From Setophaga petechia (Eukaryota > Chordata > Aves > Passeriformes > Parulidae), in the NCBI GenBank assembly GCA_024362935.1, contig JANCRA010000008.1, positions 29,506,557 through 29,570,556 of the forward strand: a stretch of DNA of 64,000 bases. The letters are read 5' to 3'. The position numbers were made by a program, and so were the translations under genes. This document shows, in pieces, positions 28,901 through 41,495 of this stretch (position 1 is the first letter of the stretch; every line of letters starts with the position of its first letter). The notes beneath the pieces are model-generated. The model did no database searches, was not told the origin of the DNA, and saw nothing but the letters and a program-made list of their open reading frames with translations.

Positions 28901-31900
28901 TGGTACCATGAGCCTTTCCATCTTGTTCTATTCTTATTTCCTAGGCTAGACTAAATTCACCAATGTAAGGTAGCCTTAATATGTATTCTATGGGGTTTAA
29001 ATTTATTTTAATTAAAAAAAAATTCTTTAAATATTTTTTTCTCTAAACTCATATATAAACCCTGTGAAATTTAATTTCCCAGAAAAAGATGCAGGTGTAC
29101 TCTATATTCTTCATTTGATGTTCTGAATGCACTTCACACATAATAATATGGAGTGCCTTTAGTTGTCTGCCTCCACATTTCCTCCAAGAAAAAATGTTGG
29201 GTATTTCAACACTCCCAGTTACCTGAATGCTTTCACCAACTTCAGTAGTCCTATTGCATTCCCTCGCTGTAATAAACAAGCATTTCTAAAGTCTCACTTA
29301 ATTACTTGCACTTCTGGCATTGGCTTAGGAATTATTAAATAATCTATTCTCAGTATGGCCCCTATTTACTTTCATAATACCTGACATGAAAATTACTGTT
29401 GTATAATATTACAGAGCCTCCAGACCCTTTAATTCTGTTCTGCTTTTTCTATGAGTCACATCTGATAAACTTGTAGAAGGATGGTCATCCTATTTCCCTG
29501 GAAGCCATCAGAAATCACATTATCCTCAGTTTTGTAGATGGTATCTCACAGTAAAGGAACCAGAAGTATAGTTTTGGTGTATTTTCTTTTTCAATTTTGT
29601 TCATTGGTGCTCCTTAACTCCTCATGTGAACAGATGTTATTTCTTACAGACCACATAATTTCTTTCAATCCTTGCCTACTCTCTTAGAGATCCTTTCTGG
29701 CTTGGCAATGCATTAAGTATTTTTTTACTGTAAGGAATGTACCTTTCTTTTCCTCTCTCTGCTGTACTTCTGAGTTGTGTTTTCACTTGTCTTAGTGTCC
29801 AGTCTTAGTGAAGAGAGTTTGTTTTTTCAAACTGCTCAAAGTCCTGCTGAACATTGTGTGCATGTTCTTTACATGCCTGTAGATTAAGTGGAACTTGACC
29901 TTTTCCTACTTTGTCATAGTACAGATCCTTGAAGTTTTTTCCTAACTAAATTTTTATTTCACTGTAATGTGCTGGTTTCTTCAAATACCTCACAGTAACT
30001 GATCCACATCTTGATAAGATAAATTGATTTTTTTATCCATTGAAGAGGAATCACCCACTAACTTGGACTGTCCATAGGTCACCCTAAATCCCCCTGATTA
30101 ACTTCCCCCCTACCACAAGAACCCTACATGCCTATGAATTCTTCTTACACACAACTGGTAGGTTTAACATCAGAGTTCCTGGTTATGTTTAACTTCTGTG
30201 ATCAAACAACACAAGAAAGGTAAAGTAAGGAAATTTCTTTCTTCCTTTAGAGAATATGGGAGGAAATTAGAGCACTTTGTAGGTGACATCATAGAGATTT
30301 GTTTTTAAATAGGTATGATCTGTTTCATAGTCACACATATGTAGGTTTTATGTGAAACCATATTTACCATACTGCCATTGCAGGCAGAAAGGAGGATAGT
30401 TACCATTTTTCACTGGAATGTGTAATTATAGTACAAATACAACAAAAATATCATTAACAGTGTTATTCTTACTCCAGTGTGAAACACATGGTTGCTTCTT
30501 GTAGGCAAGACTAATATTGACTGCATTAGTTTTCAGGTTAGACCCAGCTACTAACATCCTACTTCAATGAAAAAAGTGATATTTTTGTGAAAACCTGTAC
30601 TGTGGCAGTTTGCCCAAATAAAAATCCAATATTCTGGGTTTCCTTCTTCCCTTCCTGTCCCAATGAAAACCATAAACTTTTATGAAATACCTGATTTCTT
30701 CTGAACAGAAAAGGAAATCCAATGCAGTTCTGATTTTGTTTCTCCTTTACACAATAAAACATATTTAGTTTTTTAATTTTCCTCTAAATGAAACTCTTTC
30801 CTAGTAGCCAAAATAATATTTTACTGTGTCCTCTTGGTGTATTTTTGCTTCATCTTTTATTTTTGCATTGTCTCTCTGCTTCAAATAAGGTTCTACTACC
30901 TGTTTAATTTTTGTAGTCCCAAATGATGTGTATATCAATGAAAGAGTATCTCTGCAGTTTGTATTTCTTGGATGTAAGTTTTCACTTAATGCTACTAAGC
31001 CTCTAAATGTGAGTAATGTGTTCCATTGGAATGGAAATAGGGATAATTATGTTTGCTTGTAGCACATTGTATAGTGAGACCTCTATCTATCCTAATCCCA
31101 AAAACTGTAATCTGTCCTATGCAATTACTCACAATTTACATTTTGTCCATGTAACAAGGAAACTTTTTCTTATCATTCAAGCATTTGTTTTGTCCACATA
31201 TATTTATATGTCTCTACTGAAACTCCTGTGGTATAACATTTTGTAGTGAACTGTACATTCTGGACAACAGGAAATCTTAGTAAAATATCTGACTGTGTAA
31301 TCCATCTGGTCTGACCAGTTCTCATTTGTTAGGCATCTCTTATGATCAACATCTGGTGGGATTAGACTGCCCTGAACGACAAGGATTTAGCTTGCTGTAC
31401 TTACATGCAGCTTTAGTGAACCAAAAGGTCATTGAAAATATCTGTTAAAAGCAAAGTAGTATGATTAATCTAAAAATCATTAAATTAATTTTGTAACTGG
31501 CAGAGTTAGGATTAACTGGGTGAACTGTGCCTTTAAATGTTTAATTTGAAACAGTTTGAAATGTTGGTCAGTGGAGACCCCTAAATCCAAACTAGCATAA
31601 CTAGATTGACAGTTCGTCAGGAATATCACCTTTCTTTACTGTTTTCCTCAGAAAAAACAGATAAAATTGGCTTGCAAAAAATGAAATAATGTGGTCAAAT
31701 GGATGCTAACTATTTACTACAGGTTACAAGGTAGTAATGACACTCATAATGTCTCTGAAGTGAGAAATCTCATCTCACCTGAAATAAAATCACTTTATGC
31801 ACAACTTTCATATCCTTGTGAGGGACAAGGTCATTTATGTATGGTACGCAGAGAATCATCACACAAAGTTCATGTAGGAAGTAAAAAACAGGCAAAATTC

Positions 31901-31909
31901 AGTGTCAGG

Positions 31910-32360
31910 GCTCTGAAAGCACCAAAAGCTCTCTCTGCCCCTGAGTAGCCCTCTAGTAGCACTCCCCCCACTCCTTCCCCATCCCTGACCCCATTTCAGC
32001 TCAACTCAGTGCCATCAGTCCATGCTGTGGGGTCCTGGTTTCTCATTCTCTCCATCACAGCTATGCCTGGCAGGGACCCTGTAAGCTTGTCCCCAGTCCT
32101 GTCATTTTGCTATGGACCTGCCCAGCAGCCATGGGTTCTGTCTGACCCTGGTTACTTTCACCAAACCTGCTCCAGACCTGAGGATCAACTTCTCATCTTT
32201 ACATTGGACCTGCCTTATTCCCATGGACTTGCATGGAGGTGTCACCTCCTGGCTGAAAGTGGCTGTTCCCTCCAAGACTGTCCTGCTCACCTTGCTGGGT
32301 TGCTGGCTGGTGAGGTCCCTGGTCCAGAGGCTGAGCACTTGTGTCCCACTTCCTTAGGTG
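31910..32360. repeat. GC-rich repeat-like island within the intron
   Basis: This stretch is markedly richer in C and G than its neighbours and has recurring words on a rough 100-bp spacing (ATGGACCTGCCCAGC near 32112, TTGGACCTGCC near 32204 with CCCATGGACTTGCATGG after it, CCTGGTTACTTTC). Open frames exist in several phases on both strands, which is what low stop-codon density in GC-rich DNA gives. None resembles a known protein. It may be an unrecognised avian LTR or repeat. Confidence 0.3.
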
Positions 32361-35300
32361 GCCAGACCATGATGCTCCCCAACATTTTCTTCCTTTTCTT
32401 AAAGCCACATCCATTCTTTCTGGTGCAGACCACAAGTATGTTGAAATTTTATTTCTTCTAGATTCACCATTTTTTACATCCCAGTTATTTTTTCTATCTA
32501 CTCTCTCAGTTTGATAGAGATTTAAGAAATTGAAATTTCTGCCTTTGCAGTGCAAGTTCATTTTTCCTCAAAATCCCTGTATTTCTTCTTTCACAGGTGC
32601 AGGGTGAGGGACTTTGTTGTTCACCTCTCAAACATCCCTAAATTTGATACAAGAGCTATGAGGTAGGCAAGTATTGCTGCCATCCACTTCACAAGAAATT
32701 ATACAGCCTGACTTGGTAGCAAACTTTAAAACCTTTATTTCAGTCATGGGAGCTGAATCAAAGGGCAGCTCTGGCAGAACAAGAGAGAAAAACCAGTTCT
32801 CTTGCATCCCATCTTCACTTTTGCCTAAAGCAAAAGGGACATCTTTTTCTTCCTGCAAAAGTATCCCTTACGAACCCTTCATTTTTTGGAACTTGCCCCT
32901 GGGTAAACATATTTGCACCCCAGTAATTTTTGCAATTGATCACACAGATTAAATGTGTAGTGTGGTGAAATACTGCTTTCATCTGGTTTTGTAGGCACAA
33001 CAGTGCAAAAGTGTCTTTCACTGGTTTGTGAAAATTTTCAGGTTTATTGATGACCAGGGCTGGTAGTTCTTGTTTTGGGAAATAGAAATATTGCTGTCTT
33101 AAAAATGTGAAGTTGATAAAAACAGACATAGAGCTACAGCTTCATTAAGTTGTTAACAAAGTCTAAAATCCTGTGGAATTACACTGCTTCTGTGTTTTAG
33201 TTGGTGCAAAATTTCCTTAGCAACTGTGGATTTCCATAAAAAATTAATGCAGTTTTGTTACCACTTTCTTACAGCAGTTTCTGAAAGTGGAAATTATCCT
33301 ATTTACACAACAAAAACCAGAAGCATAGTTCTCCTTACTTGGAGTTGGTGGAATGAAATGATTGCTGCTGAGTGCTGAAACTGCTTGTACTAAAACTGCT
33401 GGTGATACGCTTTCCAGGACTGCAAGCATCTGCTAAAACAAAACATGCAGCATTCTGTATCCTCAGTTTCACAAATTTCATCCAAAATAGGAATGTTTGC
33501 ATCAGGACTGGCAGCTCTAGAAATGGAGGTGACTGACTTTGGACCTAAATCCAAATAAGAAGATTCTGTACTTAAATTTATCTGAAAGAAATCAAGAACC
33601 TCTGTAGAAAGAAAACCACAAGTTTCTGTTCCATGATATATTTAGAGTATTTATAAGGGAAGAAAAGAACCCTGGGTTGGTGGGAAAAAAGTATGGAAAT
33701 AGGAAGTAAAAAGTGGAAAATATGGTAAAAATACTCCCAGACAGGGACACAAGATGACGTGTCAGACATAGGTCAGAGCATTGGAAGGGAAACATAATTT
33801 TTAGAAAAACCTTGTAAATTCCTTCAAAGCTGCTAACTTGTAAATTCTGCAAAGCTGCTATCCTGTTTGGATAATGGGAAAGAATTTCTTTTGGCAAAAT
33901 CTCCACAACAGATGCATCTGGAAAACAGCAAATATCTGCTTGAAGCAGTAAAGGGAAAAGGTTTTTAACTTCTTTGGCACAAAATCTAGTAAGGTCTGTC
34001 TTTTGGGAGATTAATCAGTAGATAAATGGAAAGCCTAGGAGCTCTGAAATCCACAGATACTTTGCTTCTAGCAGATGAGCCAGGGGAGATGTCAAAGAAA
34101 TTTCTCAATGGCTGAATTTAAATAAGTACTGCTCAGAAATAACCCCAAACATATGCAGTGTAATTCCTCAAGTTCAAAGTTCTGAAGGGATGGAATCCCA
34201 ACAAATCAGTAGACAGCCTGAAGTATAATTTTTATAATCATCAGCCTTGTGCCCACCGCTGAAGCCTATAAGTATTAATAATATTTAATGTGTTGTTTTT
34301 GTAATTGTTCTTATGTTAATGGTCTAATTTGACTAGGCAGTATTTGGTAAATCAGCTGTTTTCTGCTCAGTTTAGCTGAGTAATATTAATCTAGCCTTTC
34401 TTTGATTAAAAGACTGACTAGTATTGGTCAGAAAATATCAGAAAAGCAAGTCTGAAACTAAAAAATTTGTTTCCATACAGGAGAAAGTCAGACAGTATTG
34501 GGTAGAAGCATATGACAAGTTCTATTCCTTTGAAAGGTACATTGATGCTAAGTAAGGAAAATGCTACTTTTTGTCAGTAGCAAATGATAGTTCTAGTGTT
34601 TTCTTACAGTAGGTAGAAGGATTTTGGACATTAGCTAAACTATGATCAAGAGGGGTTTGTTTTCTTTCGTAATCACTGATGTTTTGGGTTTTTTTTAAAA
34701 AAACCAGTTTTTCTTTGTATCAAGAAAAACCTCAATTGTAAGGAGCAGTTAATGGCATCACTGAAAAATAACAATAATTCAGTTTTATTAGTATAGAAGC
34801 AGAAGAAGTCACTACTGACCACTTTCTGTGATCGCATCTTTACAGAATGAGTTTAAAAACTGATAACATCACAGAAGGATAAAGGATGTAGCAAATCTTG
34901 GCAGGCTGACCATTCTGCCTTGCTTGATAAAACAATTTTTAATAAAAAGTTACTTATATGTCCATTTGTTCTGATCATTGTAAAATGTTATAAAGTAAAA
35001 TAATGTGTCTTAGTAATTTTAAATCATGACTAAAGGAGATAAGATGACATAAAGGCCATGAAAGAAGTAATTAAGGCAGCTGGTGTAATGATGATTGTCA
35101 GGAAATGACCCATACAGAGGGTCATCAGAAAGTGTCTGCATATGATACACAGACTTCTAAATTCTCCTGTTTAATATCACGTAGCTTCCATCCTCTTTCT
35201 TCTGTGTTTGCATGTGGGATACCTGTTTTACACTGATTTGCTTCTCCTATTTCTGTTATTACAAACAAATTAAATAGACAATCACTGCAATTGATGTGAT

Positions 35301-36170
35301 CATAATTCTATTAACTTAAAATTGGTTTGCCACTCTCTTCATTTCATTCTGTAATCATGTTGCAGACTAAAATTATTTTTGCTTATCTATTAGGAATGGT
35401 AATTTGAAACTGATTTTGGAGTTGTGTGGCTGGAGGAAAACAGCAGCAATTAAGGCAGAAAACCTTGAAGTAGTTATATGGCAAAAAAACTTAATCAGAA
35501 AGCCAGATTGCTTTGAATGTTCTCTGACTTCTTTGTGCTATTAGGCAGCTCAAAGAGGACAGTCTTGCCACTATTAAGCAGGTGAAAAAATCTGCTAGTA
35601 GCTAGTGGCATGTGCCACCTTCAAGCCAACTATACCTCCTGCTGCCCCATGGTGTGATGAGTGGTCTAAGAGGGGGGTGGGCCACAGAGAAGTTCTCTAG
35701 GCCTTATCAGCCCCTAAGTGATGTAAGCTAAGCTCTGCTGATTCATGCTAGGACCTGCTGAAAAAAGTACTTGAGAATGTGTAAGAGTTCACTTGATGGG
35801 CCTTTTCCCTTTATACTGTCTCAGGCATCACTTTGGCTACAACAAAGTTTTTGGTCCTAACAGCCCTGGAAACACAGAAGAATTGTTCACCCCATGACAC
35901 AAAGTGGGAGCCCCGTTTGTGCGGGCTGTGTGTGAACTATTTTTTGCCACTCATAACGAAGTCCTTTACATGGTACAGCCATTGATAGCAGATTGTGGTC
36001 GTAGGGGAATAGCACCTTGATAACATGTTAGGCGAAATGGAAAAACCTGTGTGGGTGAATATATCATTGTCAAGATCATTGCTTGTCATTACAGGTATAA
36101 ATGCAGTCCATCTGCTTCCTTCTCACTGGCTCTCGGTTCACTAGTTTGCCTTTTTCTCAACTTGTGACAG

Positions 36171-36272
36171 GTGAGGAATAATCTGACTGGCGTCCTTGAT
36201 GGCAAAGACATTGAGATTTCACATAGTGAGAGTTTTACCGATGATCCCTGCACAAGTGTAAAGAAGCTTAAG
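36171..36272 (+). CDS. GABBR2: GABBR2-like exon B (human residues about 211-244)
   Basis: This 102-bp exon encodes 34 residues, beginning [16 protein letters not shown] and ending [11 protein letters not shown]. The acceptor is GTGACAG|GTG and the donor AAG|GTATGT, phase 0 at both ends and the same length as the human exon. About 27 of 34 residues match human GABBR2 from memory. The Cys in DDPC corresponds to human Cys237, which pairs with Cys266. NLT creates an N-glycosylation sequon where human has NDLT, so this site is new. The segment lies in the second lobe of the flytrap. Confidence 0.93.
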
Positions 36273-38665
36273 GTATGTGTTGCTGTTTGATGAAAAAGAG
36301 AAAGTGCTAATGGTTTTTTTTCTATGAAGAGGAGTAAGGAAATGACATTTGTGTTAGAATGATGTATTACGACATTCCATTGCATAATAATATCAAAAAA
36401 TGTCATTTTAAGGGCCTAGTCCTTCTTAAGTTAATGAAGGTCTATGTGTAGAGTAAATGTTTTTAATAGTTCCCGATAGTGATATTAAACAAAGGAAGGT
36501 GTTGCTGGCTTAATGTTTGCAATTAAAGCCCCAGTCATAGTTGATGTATAGATGTGATGTATACATTTGAAAACTTTTGAGGTTTGGAACCGGAACCCTT
36601 TTAAGGTAAGTTATCATGTAGAAAAAATATTGAGCCACTTTCCATTAGCTTCAATACACATTTAAATTTGAATTCTTTGATATCATCTGCATGATTTCAA
36701 ATGAATCATAAGGAAAAAAGAAGAAAAAAGATTTGGTAGCAGAATAATTTCCCATCCTTCTCTTATTATATTGATTTATTAGACTTCTGGCATCTCGTAA
36801 AATTAAAACTATATTTTAGCATTACCATGCAGCACAACCAGCAATAAACTAGACACAGGAGAGATGAATATTAAACTGCACAGGAACATGAAAAAAATGA
36901 TTGAACAGCAGGAGAAAGCACTTTTAAATGGTGAAGATCAAATTGTTTCTGGCATCAAGTGCATATGACACACCATCAAAGCCACAATCCTGCAAATGCT
37001 TAAATATGTGTAAAACAGGTTACAAAAAAACCTTAATAAACTAAATTATATTTTAAAAATGGCATTTAAGCAATATTGACCTGTGTAAGACTAGACCACT
37101 ACTGAAGCTGGAAAGGTTCTGGAGCATGATAAATTAAGTGGACTTTATTATTTTCACAATCTGGAGATGTAAGGCTGAATGTTTAAAGTATTGGTAAGTA
37201 AAGTTTATGTTTGTATAAAGCCATTTGTGTCTGTCCAGTCTAAGCCAGTTTGCTTTTTCTGTCTGGAAACCTGTCTGGGTTGAAGAGACTCCAGTAGGTG
37301 TTACAGCAAAGTCCGTATTTTTGACTAGCAATGTAATAACAAAAAGAAAAAAAATGCATACTAAGCATGCATCTTTAGGCTGGAAGTCAGAAGAAGCAAT
37401 GAAATTCTAGCTGTCCCCTGCATCAACAACACACTGGGCTGTTTTGCAGGGAGTTCAAGATGGCTGAACTAACAGTATATTTGTTATCTCTTGATTTCTT
37501 CTTCAAAACAAATTAGTAAAATAATAAATAAGCAATTATCCAGAAAATTGCTTGCTCTTGACAGAAACATAAGGTTAGTTGTCGTTAGGTACATGTTTGA
37601 CACAGAATTTGCTAAACAATTCTAGTAATGTTCATTCCTTTCTTCAACATTTAAACCTCGTGTCTAAGGTAAAATGGTATCTGTTTACCTGAAGTACCTT
37701 TTATTTTCACAAACAAATTTACATTAATTACATTTATGATTATGGAATGGAAAATAGTAAAATTTGACATGATTTGCAGAACTATATCTTTATATTTTAT
37801 ATTTCTCTCAGTAACAGCTTAGTTTCTACTGCATTGACTGCACAGTTAAAAGGTAAATTTAAGCTGAAGGATATCTTTAAAACTAATTTTTGTGTTCAGA
37901 GAAGGGGATGGATTTGTACATCCATGTAAATGCTTGAAAATTCTAAGCATTCACAGACAAGTTGCAAGACCAATAATACTTTTACTTCCAACTTTTTTGT
38001 GTCTTGCATGTAGGACAAAAGAATAACCATCATGTTATGGTGGGAGTTCGTGTCCTCTGGTTCACCTTCACCATCAGTGATTCCATAGCTAAGGTCAGAG
38101 GCTTATCTCTAGCTCTTCAAGTGGACATCCAAGCATTTAGAAGGAGAAAGAGTGGCTATCTCTTTTGTCAAAGTTACCCAGGATTTTGTAGATTTATTGA
38201 TAGCCTCTTGACTGTCAGATATGTGGTAAAGAATAAGACAGAGTATCTGAGCTATTCAATTTAGGTATCTCATAAAGAGCCTGCCAAGGCATTGACTTTT
38301 CCTGGCAGATGAGATATTGTAGCAATCCTTCTCTGAAAAGCTGTATAATACAACATTGTGGTGTTATTCATTAGAAATGAGACAGATTAAAATCTGATCA
38401 AAGAAGGGAAGCTCTGAAGGCTGAAAAAAAAAATAGCTGCCTATTTCAGCATAATGTGCATCACTCAAAAACTCTGAAAAGGCTAAAGGGTGTTTTGTGT
38501 CTGAGGCTAATAGAAATGGCAGTGAAGGAGACAAGTTGTTCTTCATCCCTCAACAGAGCATCTTAGGTGTGTTGATCCTCACTCTCTTCAGGGTTTATGA
38601 TACTCAGCTCCTGGTGCTACCAAGGCATTTTTTAATTATTAGCCAAATAATATCCTCACCTATGT

Positions 38666-38696
38666 AAAAGAAAGAAAGAAAGAAAGAAAAAAAAGA
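38666..38696. repeat. (AAAG)n microsatellite
   Basis: About five AAAG units followed by an A-rich tail, between CCTATGT and GAGTCACTA. Confidence 0.9.
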
Positions 38697-41240
38697 GTCA
38701 CTATTTTTTGAGGCTATGCTATAGTCTTAATTTATAAAACATGTTTTTATGCAAGGTTTTCCACAACTGTGGGTAAATGAAATGTAACTGTTCTTCATTT
38801 TCTTGTTTGAACTTCAGTCCATATGGGAACATATGTATTTCTTACTGAGGGGCAAAGCTTAAATGTTGATATTGCTGCTGTAATCTCTAGGAAGAGTAAA
38901 TATGACAGCTCACCATCTGGCAAACAGTCTAAACATTGGTCTTTTTATGTAAGTGCAGTTTTGGGAGTTGCCTTCCCCCTGGGATGTTTTTAATCATCTT
39001 GTAGATCACCTGCCTAGTTCCATGAATTAAAACCTCTTCTGTCAAATATGTTTTAGCTCCATGCAAGCAATTTACAGCTCTCTGAATAAGAGACTTGGCA
39101 CTTGCTGAGATCCAGTGGATGATTTCTTTGATCCCTATGAGGAAGTTCCACTGTGTTAACTTGCATCATTTGCAAGGGTTTGAGTAAAGGAATAGTATAT
39201 CCTTGCAAGGCAATCCTGCTGGTTTGTAGTCAGTTAACAGTATGAATGAAGTGGTAAAGATGTTATTCTGGCAGGCATCTGATGTTACTTTTGCCTGAGT
39301 CTGTAATGTGGACTTTGACCCATGAGCACTGACATCAACCCAGCTCTGATACACTTTGGCGCAGACTTCATTGTCTGTGCAGCTAAAACCTCTGCAAGGG
39401 ACTTGAGCTATGTGCAGTTGCATGAATTTGAAGCTTCAGTGTCACTTATGTGAGATGGAGCCAGCAGACCCAAGCCTGGCATCCAATGGATTCAGGGTGA
39501 TTTGCAATATTGAATGCAATTCTTCAAGAAAAAACTTGGGGAAAAGGTGGAAGGGAATGCAAAAAGTGGAGTTCAGGAGGAAGAGGCTGGCTGAGGAGTG
39601 TGTGCACAGAGGAAGATGCTATGCATTAAAGAGGAAGAGCTGTTGTACAAACTTTCCTAAATTAGCTCCTAAATTATATGTGTTCTGAACCCAAAATTAA
39701 TGATTGCATACTAAATTATGTGATAACCAGGTAGAAGCAATGTCTTAAGGTGTGAAACCACACACCACAGGCACTATGACTTCAGTCTGAATGTTGTCAC
39801 ACAGCCAGTGGGCAGCATTGCTGCATGTGCACTCTGGGATTATTAATTATGAAGCCACACAGTTTACATATTTTGTTTGCTTGTTTGCTCTTTTAATTGG
39901 TTCTCATCATGTTATAAAATGGAAAGGATTTTCTTCAGTTTTAAGTCTAATTATTAGGTGCTGTGCCATTTGTTTTTAATCAAACTCTGCTTCTCTTTTT
40001 TTCAAATATTAAGTCTGCATTTTTATGTTCAGAGCAGTCAAGTGACTCAGAGCTGAGGTTCCAAGAATAACTAAATTATTTTTAAAACATGAAAAAAAGA
40101 AGTAGTAGATGAGGTGAGGGTTTTTTTGTGCATAATTCCTAAATCTATTTATTGTCCTTACAAAAACTGTAATACTGTTGCTGTAATTTGTATAATTTGT
40201 TTGTTTAGTTTCATGTAACCTTGTTAGATTTGTTTATAAAGAATCTAATCCACTTGAAAAAGATTTACATTACTTTATCAGTCTGCAACTAAATATAAAA
40301 ATGGAGAGAAGCAGGCTTACTGAAAAAAAATGCACAGGTTCAGAATGAGCAAAGCACATTGCATTATTTCTGATTTAAACCATGCTAAGAGTGATACTGT
40401 TTTCATGCATTTAATTACAGAGGCATTCTAATATCTTATTGCACTGTCCATCATAATTTTTTCTGCTGAACAAGAAATAAACAATGAAATTATCTGAGCT
40501 AAAAATCTTTGACAAATTGATTTAATTAAAACGGAAATGGTTTTTGCCCCTGAAAATCATACTGAAACATATGTTTCTTTTTTCCTTGGAGAGGGAAAGA
40601 GTTATTAGTAATTCTAAACAGGTCTTATATGAAAAAAATGAAAAATTTGATTTGCTCAAGCTTTTGCAGAGAACTCTGCCATTGTGTGAAAGAAAAAGTA
40701 ATGTGAAGCCATAAAAGTGTGTTTTATGGATATTAGAAGTAATTTTTCATGTTAGGGAGAGGTTAGTCCTGTTCCTGGAGAAATATTTTCCTGCATGTGC
40801 TCCTATATTTAGGAAGACTCTCTTAATATGTTTCTAAGTATGGAAGTAAAATTGTCTTTGGACTTCAGTCGTAGGTTCTTAAACTGTGATTTTTTTTTAA
40901 TGTGTGGAGGTGGGAGGGAGTAGAGAGGGAGTTGACAGTGGGTTGTAGCGACTGTTGAGAAAATGTTGCACGTGTAAAACCTTTAAAAATTACTAAAGCA
41001 GATGTAATGTCAAGGCATTGAATCTCATAAATCTCATTTCTTAATTTTACAGTTTTATTTCACGTAGACAGTGATAAGTTTACGTATTCAACTGGTTCTA
41101 ATACGCAAAATTGTAGAATAAATATTGCAAAGAAGCAAAAGAGTATTTGATATTTTATTGTTACATAACACTAATATTTGACTGTAGTATCAGTTTTGCT
41201 CTCATTACTACTATAGACTAATAATTTTCTGCACCTCAGC

Positions 41241-41258
41241 TTTTTTTTTTTTTTTTTT
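41241..41258. repeat. Poly-T run of 18
   Basis: An uninterrupted T run after CCTCAGC, about 170 bp before exon C. It is too far upstream to be that exon's own polypyrimidine tract; no retroelement body is visible beside it. Confidence 0.9.
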
Positions 41259-41429
41259 CTTATGCCGTTCTTCAAGTTCTTGGACTTATAGAAGATGAAA
41301 TAGTTCTGTAATTATTCTGTCTGCAGCTGTAATCTGTGTTAACTCCCTGCATGATCTGAATGGCCAATTAAAGTGGTATCTGGAAGCTGTGACTGTGCTT
41401 AACTGCCCCATGTTTTATTCCATCTGCAG

Positions 41430-41495
41430 GGCAATGACGTTCGGATAATCCTTGGCCAGTTTAATGAGGAAATGGCTGTGAAAGTTTTCTGCTGT
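41430..41495 (+). CDS. GABBR2: GABBR2-like exon C (human residues about 245-266)
   Basis: This 66-bp microexon-sized exon encodes 22 residues: [11 protein letters not shown] followed by [11 protein letters not shown]. The acceptor is CATCTGCAG|GGC and the donor TGT|GTAAGT, phase 0. Length and boundaries equal those of human GABBR2, and about 18 of 22 residues match from memory. The final CC pair corresponds to Cys265 and Cys266, which form disulfides with Cys302 and Cys237 in the known ectodomain; both are kept here. Confidence 0.93.

Larger units (their letters stand above)
36273..41429 (+). other. Intron of about 5.2 kb between exons B and C
   Basis: Starts GTATGT and ends CATCTGCAG. Apart from an AAAG microsatellite (38666-38696) and an 18-base T run near its 3' end (41241-41258) I see no repeat or gene. 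Confidence 0.85.

Noticed and set aside
32009..32461. 150-residue open frame
   Set aside because: Lies in the GC-rich island with open frames in several phases; composition explains the lack of stops and no family is recognised.
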